NCBI GenBank assembly: GCA_030280995.1
Contig: JASXTE010000008.1
Location: 3,491,001-3,555,000 of the forward strand
Source: Hemileia vastatrix
Lineage: Eukaryota > Basidiomycota > Pucciniomycetes > Pucciniales > Zaghouaniaceae
Reading direction: 5' to 3'
DNA: 64,000 bases
Within the stretch, counting starts at the first letter, position 1. Each line of letters starts with the position of its first letter. Below are positions 19,175 through 30,997 of this stretch, one piece after another. Position numbers and translations under genes: made by a program. The notes beneath the pieces were generated by a model. It made no database searches, was not told the DNA's origin, and saw only the letters and a program-made list of their open reading frames with translations.

Positions 19175-19978
19175 TGTCACGCGCCACGTGACACTCGAGG
19201 CAAAAGCAGCTCATTAAATAAATAATACAGAGGTCTAGATCCATACTCAAAGCGCAGAAAGCAATTCCCCATAGCAACTGCCACTTTCCTTTGTGTATTC
19301 ACTATTCAACCGCGCTAGTCTAAATTCTAAATCTAAATTAGTCAATCTCTCAATAGTGTGTCTTAGTCTTTTTCTCAATAAGCGACGCACAGCACAATAG
19401 TCAATGTAATAGTACACTAAAAAGGTTTATTAAATGTCTGTGTATTTTTAAAAGGGGTAGTGAGCATGGACGGAATGGTTAGTGGAGGATTAAGGGGTTA
19501 ACGGATGTTAGTGAGGAGGGTCCAAGTGTAATGGGTGTAATTTTAATGGTCTGTGGTGTGCGGAATAGTAGATGGGTATGAGGTCAATGCGAGTAGGAGT
19601 AAAGGATATAAAAAGGGGTTGGGTTTTGGTTTGAAATTCTTCAGAATTAAATTATAAACCGTATTTATAGTTAATAGTGGTAAAACTGCAAGTTAAATCA
19701 TTGTTATTTTACATTTCCTTTTTCCCTCAATAATCATTTCTAAATTAAAATCTTTGATTGTTGAGTGTTACAACCCCTTGTGAGATTCTAAGATTATTAG
19801 TATTACTTTAAAATATATTAAGATTCTTCTCTAATATAACTCAAAGCAGTAGCTCTTCCTTTGAGTCATCTTTGAATCAATTCCTGGAATAATTCCTCTG
19901 CGCTTCAAAGAAGTCTCTAAACCCCTCATCTCACTTTCAGGAACATCCTTGACCTTGTGCGTAGGTCGTCCGGTGACA
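19175..19978 (+). repeat. Element H 3' LTR
   Basis: It runs from TGTCACGCGCCACGTGACA to GTCCGGTGACA and matches the 5' LTR closely with scattered changes. No clear purine tract precedes it (the flank reads TATACCCGGGCATC), which is unusual. Confidence 0.9.
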
Positions 19979-20114
19979 TATATATATATGTCTAATAACC
20001 ATATATATAAGTATTTTAACCTTATTTTTAAGTAATAATCTTAATTTATTTAAGGTTATCTTATTTATAACATAAGAATTACTCAGTCCTGGAGATACCT
20101 AGGCTGACAGGTTC
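19979..20114 (-). repeat. Element B 5' LTR, outer part
   Basis: It ends GGAGATACCTAGGCTGACA. Together with 10469-11518 it makes one LTR interrupted by element H. No gene. Confidence 0.6.
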
Positions 20115-21000
20115 CATTATTAATTTTTATGTTTATCCTTTAATGAAGCTTTTATTTGGTTCATTTATGGGTTTTTTAATTAGTTCCTTTACTTTTAGCC
20201 ATGCACAATCAGTGCTTTGGCACCAGACATTCTTATTTGTGGTTATGATGACGTGTACTGGTATCTTTTTTTGTGAGGAGGAAGTTTTCTTGGTAACTTA
20301 CCACACAATATGGGGGGCAGACTTGCTAGCAAGTCCGCAAACTTGGACCCAAACTCACCACAGATTGAACACACATTGAGCTATTGATAAAGGAACCATA
20401 CAATCAGGGATGAACATCACTCAGCAGAAAATTTTTAGGTGGTTGTTCAAGTAGAGTTCAACATGGGTTCAGTATGAGTTCCATCTGAGTTCCATCTGAG
20501 TTTAGGTTGAGGACTTGCTAGCAAGTCCACCCCCTATATTGTGTAGTGACTGGGTCTGTTAAACTGCTTGAAGTGGACACCATGGGGAGGTGAGCGCCGT
20601 TAAAGTGCTGTAATGGCTGAGGATAGCAGTGTAATGGGTCTGGAAAACAGGGTAATGTACTCCAGGGATTTTGGGTATATATATAGAGGGGGATTTTTGT
20701 GGATATTTAGTCATTCATTTTAATTATTTTATACAATACACAAAACAATCTTATTATATATAATATAGTTATCTGGTTACAATCATTAGCCTTTTAAATA
20801 TAATTTCTATTCTATTTTTCTGTCAATTGTAAGCGCCTTTTATATTTATGTTAGTGAGATTATTTGATATACAGGTTAATAATATTTGAGTTGATGTAAT
20901 ATTTTACTTTAAATTGGATTGGTGGAAAACTAATATTTATACTGGACCATAAATACTTCTAGACAACAATCTTTCTGAGCACTTATTAGTTCTTCATCCT
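20115..21000 (+). repeat. LTR relic related to element B, plus orientation
   Basis: CTGCTTGAAGTGGACACCATGGGGAGGTGA, GGATAGCAGTG and ACTCCAGGGATTTTGGGTATATATA parallel the element B LTR read in its own direction (CTGCTTGAAGTGGACGCAATGG, GGATAGCAGTG, ACTCCAGTGGATTTTGG). A TATATATATAGAGG box lies at about 20672. It is interrupted by the MITE at 20303-20544. Limits are uncertain. Confidence 0.55.
20303..20544. mobile_element. 242-bp MITE with nested palindromic ends
   Basis: The ends are ACACAATATGGGGGGCAGAC at 20303 and the complement of CCCCCTATATTGTGT at 20544, forming 34-bp terminal inverted repeats with three to four mismatches. Each end also contains GACTTGCTAGCAAGTC, itself a palindrome. 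It interrupts the LTR relic. A second, diverged end (GGACTTGCTCGCAAGTCTTCC, to about 21712) lies further right. It is non-coding, so the transposase must come from elsewhere. Confidence 0.8.
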
Positions 21001-22060
21001 GAAACACACCTTCTTTATACTAAGAACTATTATTTTAAATATTATTTGTATATATTTCTTGAAGGAGGTACATTTCTTATATTAGTAGAGTTTAATCCAG
21101 TTTTTGAGATTTTCAAATTCAAAAGGATGGTTAAAAGTAAAATAAAATTAATTTATGCCTTTTACAGTTCTATATATTCCTCAAATACTAAGAATTTCAT
21201 AATATAACCTTATTAAAAGAAATACATAGCTAAGATTATGGAAATTTTTGTAATATATTTTATCACCATTTCATAAGAATATTATGAGTTGGTAGAGTTA
21301 TTTCATGAATTGAAAAATTAATCACTACTCAGTAAATTTTTAATGTGAAAAAAAGACATATAAACTAAAAAAAATCTTAAAGATAAAATAAATATAAAAA
21401 TATAAAATTCTGCAAAATGTAATTCTAAATCTAAAGTGTGCTTGAATATTATTTTTTGGGATAATAAAAGTGCTCACCAGGACATATAAACCACACATTT
21501 AAAAAAAATTTCTGGTGTGAAAAGAGGTGTTTAAAATTTAATTTTAGACTTTAATATTTTTCAAGGACCAAAATAGCTTCAAATTGTTTTCAAAGTAAAT
21601 TCACTATTTCACCATTATTTTTTCATCACTAACTCAATTTTTACTCAATTTTATATGAATTTGGGTTCAAGGTTGTGGACTTGCTCGCAAGTCTTCCCCC
21701 CATATTTTGTGGTGATGACTAGTAAAACTTTGGGGAGGGGCTCTAAATACGGTAATTTAGGGATTATCAAATTTTTATTTTTTTCTTAAATTTGTAATTT
21801 ATCAGTTATTAAAGAAAATCAATCAAATTAAGTATTGTACCATTGAGCCCATGTGCTGTATAAGGGTGTTCATTCAATTATATTCTATGAATGAGCTCAT
21901 AATACCATTCTTGTCATATGTTTTCTTGGACTTAACTCATGAAATTATTGGCAGATAGTATTTGGGATTCCTTTACTTGGTTTATTATCTTTTTTAATTG
22001 TTTACTTAATTATTTATGAAATAAAATGTGAATTTTGTAATCCTTACCCCCTTCCAGAGT
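21001..22060. other. AT-rich stretch with one partial MITE end
   Basis: Apart from the MITE-like end at about 21667-21712 (GACTTGCTCGCAAGTC with CCCCCCATATTTTGTGG), I recognise nothing here. Confidence 0.5.
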
Positions 22061-22064
22061 AATT

Positions 22065-23590
22065 TTCAGGGGGGGTATTGCTAAATTTTCAAATAAGATG
22101 TGTAAATTTTTTGACTTGAAAAAATTTTGGAATGAAATATGAATGAAAAAAATAAAAAAAATTATTCATCAAGCATTTTCATGAAGCAGTCAATTTTCTC
22201 AACAGATTTATTAGCTTTGATACATTCTATCAAAAAAACTTTCTAAAATAATTTGGAATAAAATTTAAATGAAATAAGAAAAACTATTTATCAAAAATTT
22301 TCATTAAGCATTCAATTTCCTCAAAATATTTATTAGATTTAACACATTCTACCAATAAAACTTTATTTTTTGAATAATCTTCAAGTTGATGCTTGAGTTT
22401 CATTTTATCCAATAAGAAATTGTACTCAATAGCCTTCTCCTCTTTTTTTATCTTAAGTTTCTTCTCCTCTAAGTGATGTGCTCTCTCATTCGTCTTTAAA
22501 GAAAGCTTGAATTTCCTCTCCTATGCTAGCTTTAAACTCTCTTGTTTGAGGATCCTTTTTTTGTTCATTAGCCTTATTAGAAATAAAAAATAAAGCAAGT
22601 AGACATGAAATAAAAGCTCACTGGAGTGTGATAATGTTGGTTTATATTACCATAAGGATCTATTGAAAAGATATCTTGATTGGTGGAAGTCAAATGAGGA
22701 AAGGCTTGAGTAGAAGAGGAAGGAAAAAGATTTATTTTGACATCATTTTTGGAGATATCATATTCTCCATCAAACATTTTCACAGGATTAAAATTGGCTT
22801 GCTCTCCAAATATTGAATCCATCTCTTTTTAGTAAGGACAAAAAGAATCAATTTTATTTTCTACAGTTTTGATGCCCTTACTGATATCAAGGTCAGTAAT
22901 ATCAAAACCAGTGGAAGATGAAAAAGTCTTAGCCTTCTTGTATTTGTCTCAATAGTTCTTGAGGAGCTCATAAACCTTTTTAGGCAAAAGATCAATCCTT
23001 CCGTTTGTCTTATTTCATAATTCATTGGCTATTAGAAGATATCCATTGACTTTTGATGCAGGAGGCCATCCTACTTTAGTTGCATTCTCAGTATCAAAAC
23101 AAGTATCATAATTAGTTTATGTTTTCAGCCAGTTAATAATTATGAGATGATCATCTTTTTTTAGTTGAAAATTCTTTTATTTTTCAGCTGAGCAGGGGAA
23201 AGAGGGAGTAATGGGATTTGAAGAACAACTGGGGGAAGGCTGTCTTTGAGAAGATCTATGATGACAAGGCATTTTGAGATATTTGAAGATGAAAAGGAGA
23301 AGAAATAAGTAGATGAGATGGGGAGGGGTTTTGAACAGATAGAATGAATAGACAGGATGGGAGTGCGCAGTAAGGTAGGGAGGCTGGCACATCCAGAAAG
23401 TTGTCCAAGATGTGGTAATGAAAAATTGAGGATAAAAATTTTATATAGAGGTGAACATTGACATGTAAAAGGTCTAATAACCCAATTATTAGAAAAAATA
23501 CTTGCAGAAGATATTTGGGGTATAATGATTTTTATCCACAAATAATTTAATTTTTTATTGTTCAACATTGATACCCTCTAATATATTATG
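22065..23590 (-). mobile_element. Harbinger-type element copy carrying the second gene
   Basis: It runs from a 3' end GGGGGGGTATTGCTAAATTTT (22070, plus view) to the 5' end, whose complement begins GAGGGTATCAATGTTGAAC (about 23578). The minus strand encodes pieces of the Myb/SANT-like protein: MPCHHRSSQRQPSPSC near 23270, the KKDDHLII region, KYKKAKTFSSSTGFDITD near 22930, and MDSIFGEQANFNPVKMFDGEYDISKNDVK at 22822-22577, then a coiled-coil tail. Stops and shifts break it. No transposase is present in this copy. Confidence 0.65.
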
Positions 23591-24092
23591 GGAAAAATAT
23601 ACTCTTGTTCCTTCATACCAAGTTATTCATTGAGAAAATTGAATGACATGCATAAAAAATTATCATTCAAGTTTTACCTAATGACTGCCAAAGTCCCAGG
23701 GTTGAATATTAACTAAATGTGGTGATTAGTAAAAGATACTGCATAGGGAAGTTATATATTGAAATTCATTAAGAAATTACTAAGTAACATGCAATTATAT
23801 ACTTATTTTTTACTAACACAGAGTTAGGTGCTCTAAGGGCATCTACCACCATGTCATTAACACCCCTGCTCTATTCATACTTATCCAACATTTAGAATTA
23901 TTCTCCAGCACCATGAAAATAACATCTCACATCAATTATTCAAATAAGTAGATATTGGGTATGCATAAGTATTTTGGCTTACAGGTACTTACTTTGTGTC
24001 ATTAAAACACCCCTTTCCCTGTCATTTTTTATTCATTTTGCATCTCACTGGAGATACTTACTCGCATCATTGATTTCACCACTGTTTGTTAA
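23591..24092. other. Stretch with no recognised feature
   Basis: Non-coding AT-rich DNA between a Harbinger end and an LTR relic. Nothing recognised. Confidence 0.5.
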
Positions 24093-24703
24093 TGTCATGT
24101 GCCACATGACACTTAAAGGAAAAGTCAATCTTTTAATTAATAAATTAGTACACAAATCCATATGTGAAGTGCAGAAGAAACATATACATATAAAATTCCT
24201 TTTCCCTTTGTGTGTCTTGATTTTACTGCACTAGTAACTGCACAATCTAAACCTTAAATCTTAATTGGTCAATCATATGCTCATACTTTTCATCTTAAGC
24301 AAATGCACAATTTATTAATGCTATGGGCAAAGATATTTTTTTAATGTTGGATTATTGTGTATCTGAGGGTAATTAAAGGTCTGTGAGCAGTAATAGGAGA
24401 AATTTTAAAGGATCTGTGGGTTATATTGTAGGGTCAGTGATAAAGTAAGGGTGGATTATTAAATGAATCAATGTAAAGTGGAGTTATGTATATAATTGGG
24501 AGTATTTGGTTTGACATTCCTTAGAATTAAACTATAAAATTGTTGTGATTGTGGCTAAATTTTAATAAGGATATTATTTTTTCTTACCTTTCTTAATAAT
24601 CAATTTAACTCAATCTTAAAATACCTAAATCTTTATTTTATTATTAAGTTCCAACCCTTTGTGAGATTAATTTGAATATATAGTGTTACTTCACAATTGC
24701 ATT
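24093..24703 (+). repeat. Old LTR relic related to element H
   Basis: It starts TGTCATGTGCCACATGACA, a perfect palindrome with a single central C, and follows the H LTR through the regions ACAAATCCATATG, TATAATTGGGAG and TTAGAATTAAACTATAA. The end is lost where the next Harbinger copy begins. Confidence 0.7.
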
Positions 24704-25125
24704 ATAAGGGCGTATCAAAGCTGACAGATCCAAAATTAAATTATTTGTTGATAAAAATCCTTATACCCCAATTATCTCCTGCAATTATTTTTGCTAATAA
24801 TTGGGTTATTAGACATTTCGTGTGTCAAATTTGACCTCTTATACAATATTTTTCTACTCAATTTTTCATAACAACATCTTGGCCTACTTTCATTTATAAC
24901 CACATCTTTGACTACTCTTTGTATATTCTTTCTACCTTGCTGTTCACTACCACTCTCATATCATCTTGTCTATTCTATCCATTCAGAAAACCTTGCTATC
25001 TCATCTGCTTGTTCTTTCTCCTTTTCATCTTCAATTATTGTAACATGCCCTGTCATAATAGATCTTCTCAAAGGCAGACATCCCCCAGTTGTTCTTCAAA
25101 TTGCACTACTCCCTCTTTCCCCCGC

Positions 25126-26414
25126 TGTAGAGTAGACTCCTACAGTCACCTTGCTGCAGGCAGAATCCGAGGGAGTTGGAAAAACAAAAAGAAATCCCTG
25201 TCCCTCTAAGTAAACATAAGATTCAATTAACTAAGCTTGAAGATCTGCTTGAAGAGTTGGATAAGTTGAAAATCTGAGATAAAGACTTTGAAAGTGTTGG
25301 AAACCTAATACCAGATTACACTGATACCAGTCACAGCAAATACTTAGAACAAGCCGCAACACTTGCCCCAGAGACTGAAAAGTACAGTAAAGTAGCCCAG
25401 AAACTACCCTTGGGATGATCTGTTCAAAGGTGCCTTATTAAAGGTCTGCCCCAGATTTACCCAGTTTCTCACCAAAATTAAAGAGTGTTCTTTATTATAT
25501 TTTTATTTTATAAATTTTATAAGAAAAGAAATAAATTTTAGTCACCAAGGATGAGAGCTATCCAATGGTACCCTATATGTTGATATTTTTTATTATAATT
25601 GTTGTTATATGTTAAATAGTGTTAATTATCAAAAAGACCCTTGTTATCGAAACTAAAAGACAAAAAAACATCTAGAAGACTAAGATTTTCCTCCTTCAGA
25701 CCTTTCCAACAATACCCTACATGCATAGGATCTACAATAAACTATTGATCTAACAAGCATGATAAATTCTAACCAAATTTTTCCACAATAGCCAAACTTT
25801 TCTGCAGTGACCAAACTTTTCACTGGTGATCAGACTTTCCTACAGTGACCAAACTTTACCACAGTGCCCAGACTTTTCTGCAGTGACCAAACTTTGCACT
25901 GGTGATCAGACTTTCCCATTGTGAGTAAATTTTGCCACAATGAGCTCTTTTTGCCATAATGAGCTAAATTTTCCAGAGTGAGTTAATCTTTTCACCATAA
26001 CCAAACTTTTCCACAATGACAGAATTTTTCCAGTACACTTCGCTTTTGCACTGGAAAATCGCCGGAGCAAACCGGAGCGCGCCAGAGTGCACCGGAAAAA
26101 AATGGCTACTCCATGAGCACACTGCATCCACCAAAAATACCAAGAGAGCCCTAGAAAATCCAGTAAAACCAATACCCAATCCATGAAAACATCAAATAAC
26201 AATAGGAATACCAACATATATCCATTCCAAAACACCATAAATCCTCCAAATAAAATCCCCATAAATCCTTCAAAAATCACCATAAATCCACCCAAAATAA
26301 ACTCCAGTTAACTCCCTTCAACCAAATTAACACCCGCTAACACCATGATTTTCTTCCAACCCAGGTCCAATCAAATTTTCACCTAAGTAGCCTACCCAGA
26401 TTTGGAATGCCACA
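25126..26414 (-). repeat. Element A 3' LTR
   Basis: 1289 bp with TG...CA ends (in plus view TGTAGAGTAG to GCCACA). It contains CAGTGACCAAACTT tandem motifs around 25800-25920. The purine tract AGAGGGAGGA (minus strand) lies directly beside it at 26415-26424. Confidence 0.9.
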
Positions 26415-26424
26415 TCCTCCCTCT

Positions 26425-27855
26425 AATATGGAGTGTCCCCATTCCATTCTGAATCACATAAAAAACTTTTCCACCATCATTTCAATAAAGATTTTGCTTC
26501 TACAGTTGACTCCCCTTGATTTTTGATGCTTCAATCCGCTGAGTATGAAAGAGTAGGCTTTAAACCCTACTGAGCTAGAATTGCAATGATCTAGACACCG
26601 CCATGAGGTCCTCCAAACTCCTCTACCATTCACCTCCAACAAAAAAAAAGAAAATTAAGAGAGTGGGCTTTCATCTCCACTGAGCCAGAACTGCAATGAT
26701 CTGGACATCGCCATGAGGTCCTCCAATTTCAAAAAACGACCTCCACTTGAATTTTCTTGAGTCATCAAGCGCAAAAATCACCAGTTTATAGTCTTAGAGG
26801 ACTTCCACCTGCATCACAAAACCAATGCTAGAGATCAATCTATAAACAATAAAGCATATAAACAAACTTTGTGGGGTAATTGTGTATAGAGTTTCCAGCT
26901 CATCAATTACCCCCAAACTTGCCAATATAAAATCTAGAAGGTTCCCCAATGAACACTTCTAACTAAAAGAAATCCTCCTCAAATCTTGACCATTATAATT
27001 CCTAGTTTTATTGACATCTTCAGTTTTCCACGGTCTTGAAGTTTAGGACCAATCATAAATGATCTTGAAACAAATTTCAGTTTTAAGTCTTGATGGACTA
27101 GCAGAATAAATAAAAAAATAAAAGTTGTCCCCCAGCCATTTGGATGAGCCAAACTCTGACATCATACCCACATCCAAGTGCACCTTGATTGTGGATACAC
27201 AGGAAAGCAAAATTAAAAATATAACATAAAATGAAATTTTTGAAAACAAATTATTTTTGAAAATAATTTTTTTTTTTTTGAAAATTAAATTTTGAAAATA
27301 TATATATATATATAGATATATATATATATATATTTTAATTAAATTTTGAAAATTTGAAGATTTGAAAAATCATAATTTAATGAAAATCAAGGAAACAAAC
27401 TAATGATCACTGGGTGGGCTACCTCCAATTTGTAAAAATGATTGGGGACCACAAGTGATCATCCACCCCAATACAACAAAAAAAATGAAACAAAACAAAA
27501 TTCTTGAATCCAGACTTCCAAAAGATTGCACTGTGTAAACATAAGGTCCCAGTTTATAGTCATAGAGGACTACCTATATAACAAAAAACAAAGCCAGGAT
27601 TCAACTAGAAACAGAGAAGGGTTGGAAATGAACATTATGGGGTAATTGTGAATAGAGCTGCCAACTCATCAATTACCCCCAAACTTGTCAATATAAAATC
27701 TAGAAGGTTCCCCTGTGAACACTCCTAACAAAATTTGTTTCCCCCTCATATTTTCACCACATAATAAAATTTTAAAATTAAAGTAATGATTGATTTTTCG
27801 AAAGTCTGTGAGATTTCCTAAAAGATTGATGTTGTAGTTTATCCTCATTTTGGAG
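26425..27855. other. Non-coding 3' segment of element A
   Basis: Between the integrase stop and the 3' LTR. Two related blocks repeat the theme CCAGTTTATAGTC, GGACTACC and CAATTACCCCCAAACTTG (about 26780-26960 and 27545-27730), pointing to an internal duplication. A (TA)n tract lies at 27298-27335. I see no gene. Confidence 0.6.
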
Positions 27856-29967
27856 TCAAACTTCAGCACTCTTTGTGCCCCTAGGGTAAAACTTCTTAAC
27901 TTGATCAGCAGCTACCCTCTTCTTTAAGACAACACCATTCAGTTCTTCCAAAACATATGAACCACCAGAAACCTGTTCTCTAATCCTATATAGTCCATTC
28001 CATCTATCAGCAAACATTTTCCCCCACTGACTTTCCAAACTCCTATTATACACCAACACCATATCACCAGGCCTCAAAGGCTTCCTGAGTCTATGAGCCA
28101 ACCTTTGATCCCAATACCTGACAGACTGATCCCTGATCTTGATCATCCTATCGTATGCCTTCTCCAAATATTCCTCCTTCTTTTCTAACTGTTGCATTCT
28201 AGCACAGAGCAAATATTCAGTAGTTTTGACTACATCCCAATCAACACCAAGATAAGATTCAGCTTCAAGATCAACTGGTAAAACAGCTTTCTGATCAAAA
28301 AAAAATTCATAAGGAGAATAACTAGTTATCCTCTTGGTGGTAATCCTGTCAGCAAATAAAACAAGGGGTAAATAATGCCTCCACTTTTCAGCACTTTTTC
28401 CACACATTTTAACCAAAGAATCCTTAATAACTTGATGCCCCATTTCAACCATTCCTTCTGCTTCAGGATAATATGGGGTCGCCACCCTAACCTTTGAGCA
28501 AATTTTTGAAACAGCTTCCTTGAAGTCTGCACCAAACTTGGAGCCGCCATCAACAGTTACCAACTTCATAACACCATACCTATACACCCATTCCTTCATC
28601 AAAAATTCTGCTACATTTTTAGCAAATAAACTAATAAGAGGGACAGCCTCAACCCAACCAGACAAATCATTCCTTGCCACAATCAAGTACTTATATTTAC
28701 CTTCCTTGATGTGAACAGCATCCAAACTAACCTGTCCAAAGATAGTATTTTCACCAGTAGAATTTCCAGGTTCCTTTGGCCTTAAATAACTTCTTCTCTG
28801 ACATTCTTCACATGACTGAATCCAAGATCTAACAGCCATCTTCATTCCAGGCCACCAAAATCTATCAGAAATCTGCTTATAAGTTTCTCCAAAGCCCCTA
28901 TGCCCTAAATCTTCATGAAGAGATTTCATCACCAATTCTTGACCTTTTCTTTGAGATACAACAACTTGAGGATTTGGATGTCTTCTTTTCATCAACCTTC
29001 TTCCAGACAAATAAAAACCAGGTGAATTCTTTTTGATAGCCACCCATTCAGCTTCATTACATTCTTCTGGTTTTCCCAGAGACAACAAATATTTCACCAT
29101 TAAAAAATAAAACCCAGTCTGGCCCCAAATTTCATCAGAAAAATCCAATAATATAACATCCAAAGGAACCTCCCTGTCCCCAATATCTCCCACTTGTGAA
29201 TGAGCAATCATTCTCTGAGCATTTGGTTTTTTGCTGAAATTCACATAATCCACCTCATTCAAACATTTTTTCATGCTACCACTATCCTCCTTCAGATCCC
29301 AAACATAAACACCATTAACCAACTTCCAATTATCCCAAACAACCACACCATCCTTATGTACAAAAACCTCATGATCAAATAGATCATCAACTTCATCAAA
29401 TTCAACTAAAATAGAACCAGCCAGTTTAACCTCATGGGAGAGGTATGGAAAGTCCTCAGCACCCTTGGTACTGGCCTTGATTATAGGTATATCTTCATCA
29501 AACTCTTCTGAATCGGAATCATATACTGTAGGTGGTCTTCTTGACAATCCATCAGGCATAGTGAAAGATTTTCCAGGCCTGTGCACTAAATTGAATAAAA
29601 AATGTTGAATAAAAGCTACCCACCTAGTCATTGGAGCATTAGGTAAACTACGTGAATTAATCATCTGAATTAAAGATTTAGCATCCACTTGAAGTTCAAA
29701 ATGTTGACCCCATAAGATATTTTGAAGTTTCTTTAAAATTTTTGCCACACCACAGAGTTCCAACTTTGGTTGTGAATATCTTGATTCCACCTCAGTAAAA
29801 ACTACAGACTCATACCTAACTGGTCTAATATAACCACCCTTATCCATCTGAGAAAGCACTGCACCAGCAGCCAGCTGACTAGAATCAACAGCTAAATAAA
29901 TCCTACAATCTCCTTCACCATAATCCAACTTATTAAGAATAATATCTTCACCAACCACCTTCTTCAA
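27856..29967 (-). CDS. Element A RNase H and integrase
   Basis: A 703-residue frame. RNase H-like part: LAVDSSQLAAGAVLSQ near residue 25, then LELCGVAKIL and LQVDAKSLIQMI. Integrase: zinc residues H351, H356, C386, C389 (HEDLGHRGFG, CEECQ), catalytic D416 (SLDAVHI), D473 (TVDGGSKF) and E508 (GMVEMGH), D-x34-E. The C-terminus has the GDMVLVYNRSLE and GLYRIREQ segment typical of integrase tails; no chromodomain is seen. The frame is intact, but upstream RT is broken. Confidence 0.88.
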   Translation of the reverse strand: MKKVVGEDIILNKLDYGEGDCRIYLAVDSSQLAAGAVLSQMDKGGYIRPVRYESVVFTEVESRYSQPKLELCGVAKILKKLQNILWGQHFELQVDAKSLIQMINSRSLPNAPMTRWVAFIQHFLFNLVHRPGKSFTMPDGLSRRPPTVYDSDSEEFDEDIPIIKASTKGAEDFPYLSHEVKLAGSILVEFDEVDDLFDHEVFVHKDGVVVWDNWKLVNGVYVWDLKEDSGSMKKCLNEVDYVNFSKKPNAQRMIAHSQVGDIGDREVPLDVILLDFSDEIWGQTGFYFLMVKYLLSLGKPEECNEAEWVAIKKNSPGFYLSGRRLMKRRHPNPQVVVSQRKGQELVMKSLHEDLGHRGFGETYKQISDRFWWPGMKMAVRSWIQSCEECQRRSYLRPKEPGNSTGENTIFGQVSLDAVHIKEGKYKYLIVARNDLSGWVEAVPLISLFAKNVAEFLMKEWVYRYGVMKLVTVDGGSKFGADFKEAVSKICSKVRVATPYYPEAEGMVEMGHQVIKDSLVKMCGKSAEKWRHYLPLVLFADRITTKRITSYSPYEFFFDQKAVLPVDLEAESYLGVDWDVVKTTEYLLCARMQQLEKKEEYLEKAYDRMIKIRDQSVRYWDQRLAHRLRKPLRPGDMVLVYNRSLESQWGKMFADRWNGLYRIREQVSGGSYVLEELNGVVLKKRVAADQVKKFYPRGTKSAEV

Positions 29968-30997
29968 CTTAACAAAAGCTTCTTCACAAGCTTCATCCCA
30001 ATCCCAATAAGCAAAGCTTCATCCCAATCCCAATCAGCATCCTTCCTAGTTAACCTTCTCAATGGAGCAGCCAATAATGAGAAATCACTAATAAAGATCC
30101 TAACATAAACACATACTCCCAAAAATCCTCTAACTTCAGTAGTGTTTCTAGGTCTCAGCCAAGATTTAATTTTGTTGACTTTCTTCTTTGACATAATATA
30201 CTGTGGAATTTCATCTTGAAGAATCCAAGCCATTTGTGCTTGATAAACAGCAACAGAATTAGTAGCACCTTGAGGTAATCTAGTCAGCTGTAACCGTCCA
30301 AGAGGAGTATCAAAGTTGTCAGAGGTCGTGAATCCGGATGTAATTCTCTTTCATCATAGCCCCCCATAATATCACCCAAAGCATAACATACCCTTCCAGA
30401 AAAAGCATCAACAAATTCCTTGGCACTTGGAGGAATACCAGCATCTTTTATAGTCACCCTATTAAATTCCCTAAGATCATGAACCACTCTAAGCTTTCCA
30501 TTAGGCTTCTTGATACAAAAAACTAAACTTGAATAACTTGATGACGATTGTTCATAAATTCCAGTCCTAATCCTTTCCCTAACAACTTCAATATAATCAT
30601 CTTTAAGAGCAGCAGGAATCAGAATTGGCTTGAGTTGCCAAGGTTCATGACAAACAACTGGAATCTTGTAAGGTTCACCATAAGAATGCTTTAAAACACC
30701 CCTCTCTTCTTCCACAAATGCAATAGCCTTCTCCCTCAACACCATCACATCCAACAACAAGTTCATCTCCTCACCAGATAACCAACCCTCTGGCCCAAAA
30801 TTTACAACACCAATCCTATCAAAGGTAATTCTTGACGTTTCAGAAAATTCAGGCGGATTCTTTCTTAAAGGAGTTTCATATGGATCTCTTGACAAAAGTG
30901 GTCTCTTCAACGGTGGATTCAATCCAGTTGGCAGCACTTCATTGATTGGTTTAACTTTCACAGAAACATTCTTATATTTTGCTGCTTCCACTTCCAC
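29964..30997 (-). pseudogene. Element A reverse transcriptase lacking the catalytic core
   Basis: The N-terminal part (30997-30284) has SSSYSSLVFCIKKPNGKLRVVHDLREFN and ALGDIMGGYDERELHPDSRPLTT. A shift follows. The next frame (30233-29964) reads MAWILQDEIPQ and passes directly to YIMSKKKVNKIKSW, RNTTEVRGFLG and LAAPLRRLTRKD. In element C about 70 residues with YIDD lie between the corresponding points. The catalytic Asp pair and thumb are therefore deleted. A 25-bp tandem duplication at 29989-30038 shifts the frame again. Confidence 0.82.

Larger units (their letters stand above)
11519..19978 (+). mobile_element. Complete chromovirus-like Ty3/Gypsy element H
   Basis: This 8.46-kb element has two LTRs of about 805 bp, gag, pol ending in a chromodomain, an AT-rich segment and an opposite-strand gene before the 3' LTR. 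It sits inside the LTR of element B, flanked by TATAC (11514-11518) and TATAT (19979-19983), probably a 5-bp target duplication with one change. Both coding regions carry nonsense codons, so it is dead. Confidence 0.9.
6672..20114 (-). mobile_element. Ty3/Gypsy element B, 3'-truncated, its LTR split by element H
   Basis: The element reads on the minus strand: 5' LTR (20114-19979 continuing 11518-10469), tRNA-type primer site, overlapping gag frames, CCHC finger, protease and the start of reverse transcriptase. It breaks off at about 6672, so the RT active site, RNase H, integrase and 3' LTR are missing. Gag and Pol resemble elements C and D (YKLPDEEITSKLISLF, LDTGASGSVVS). It is inactive. Confidence 0.8.
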
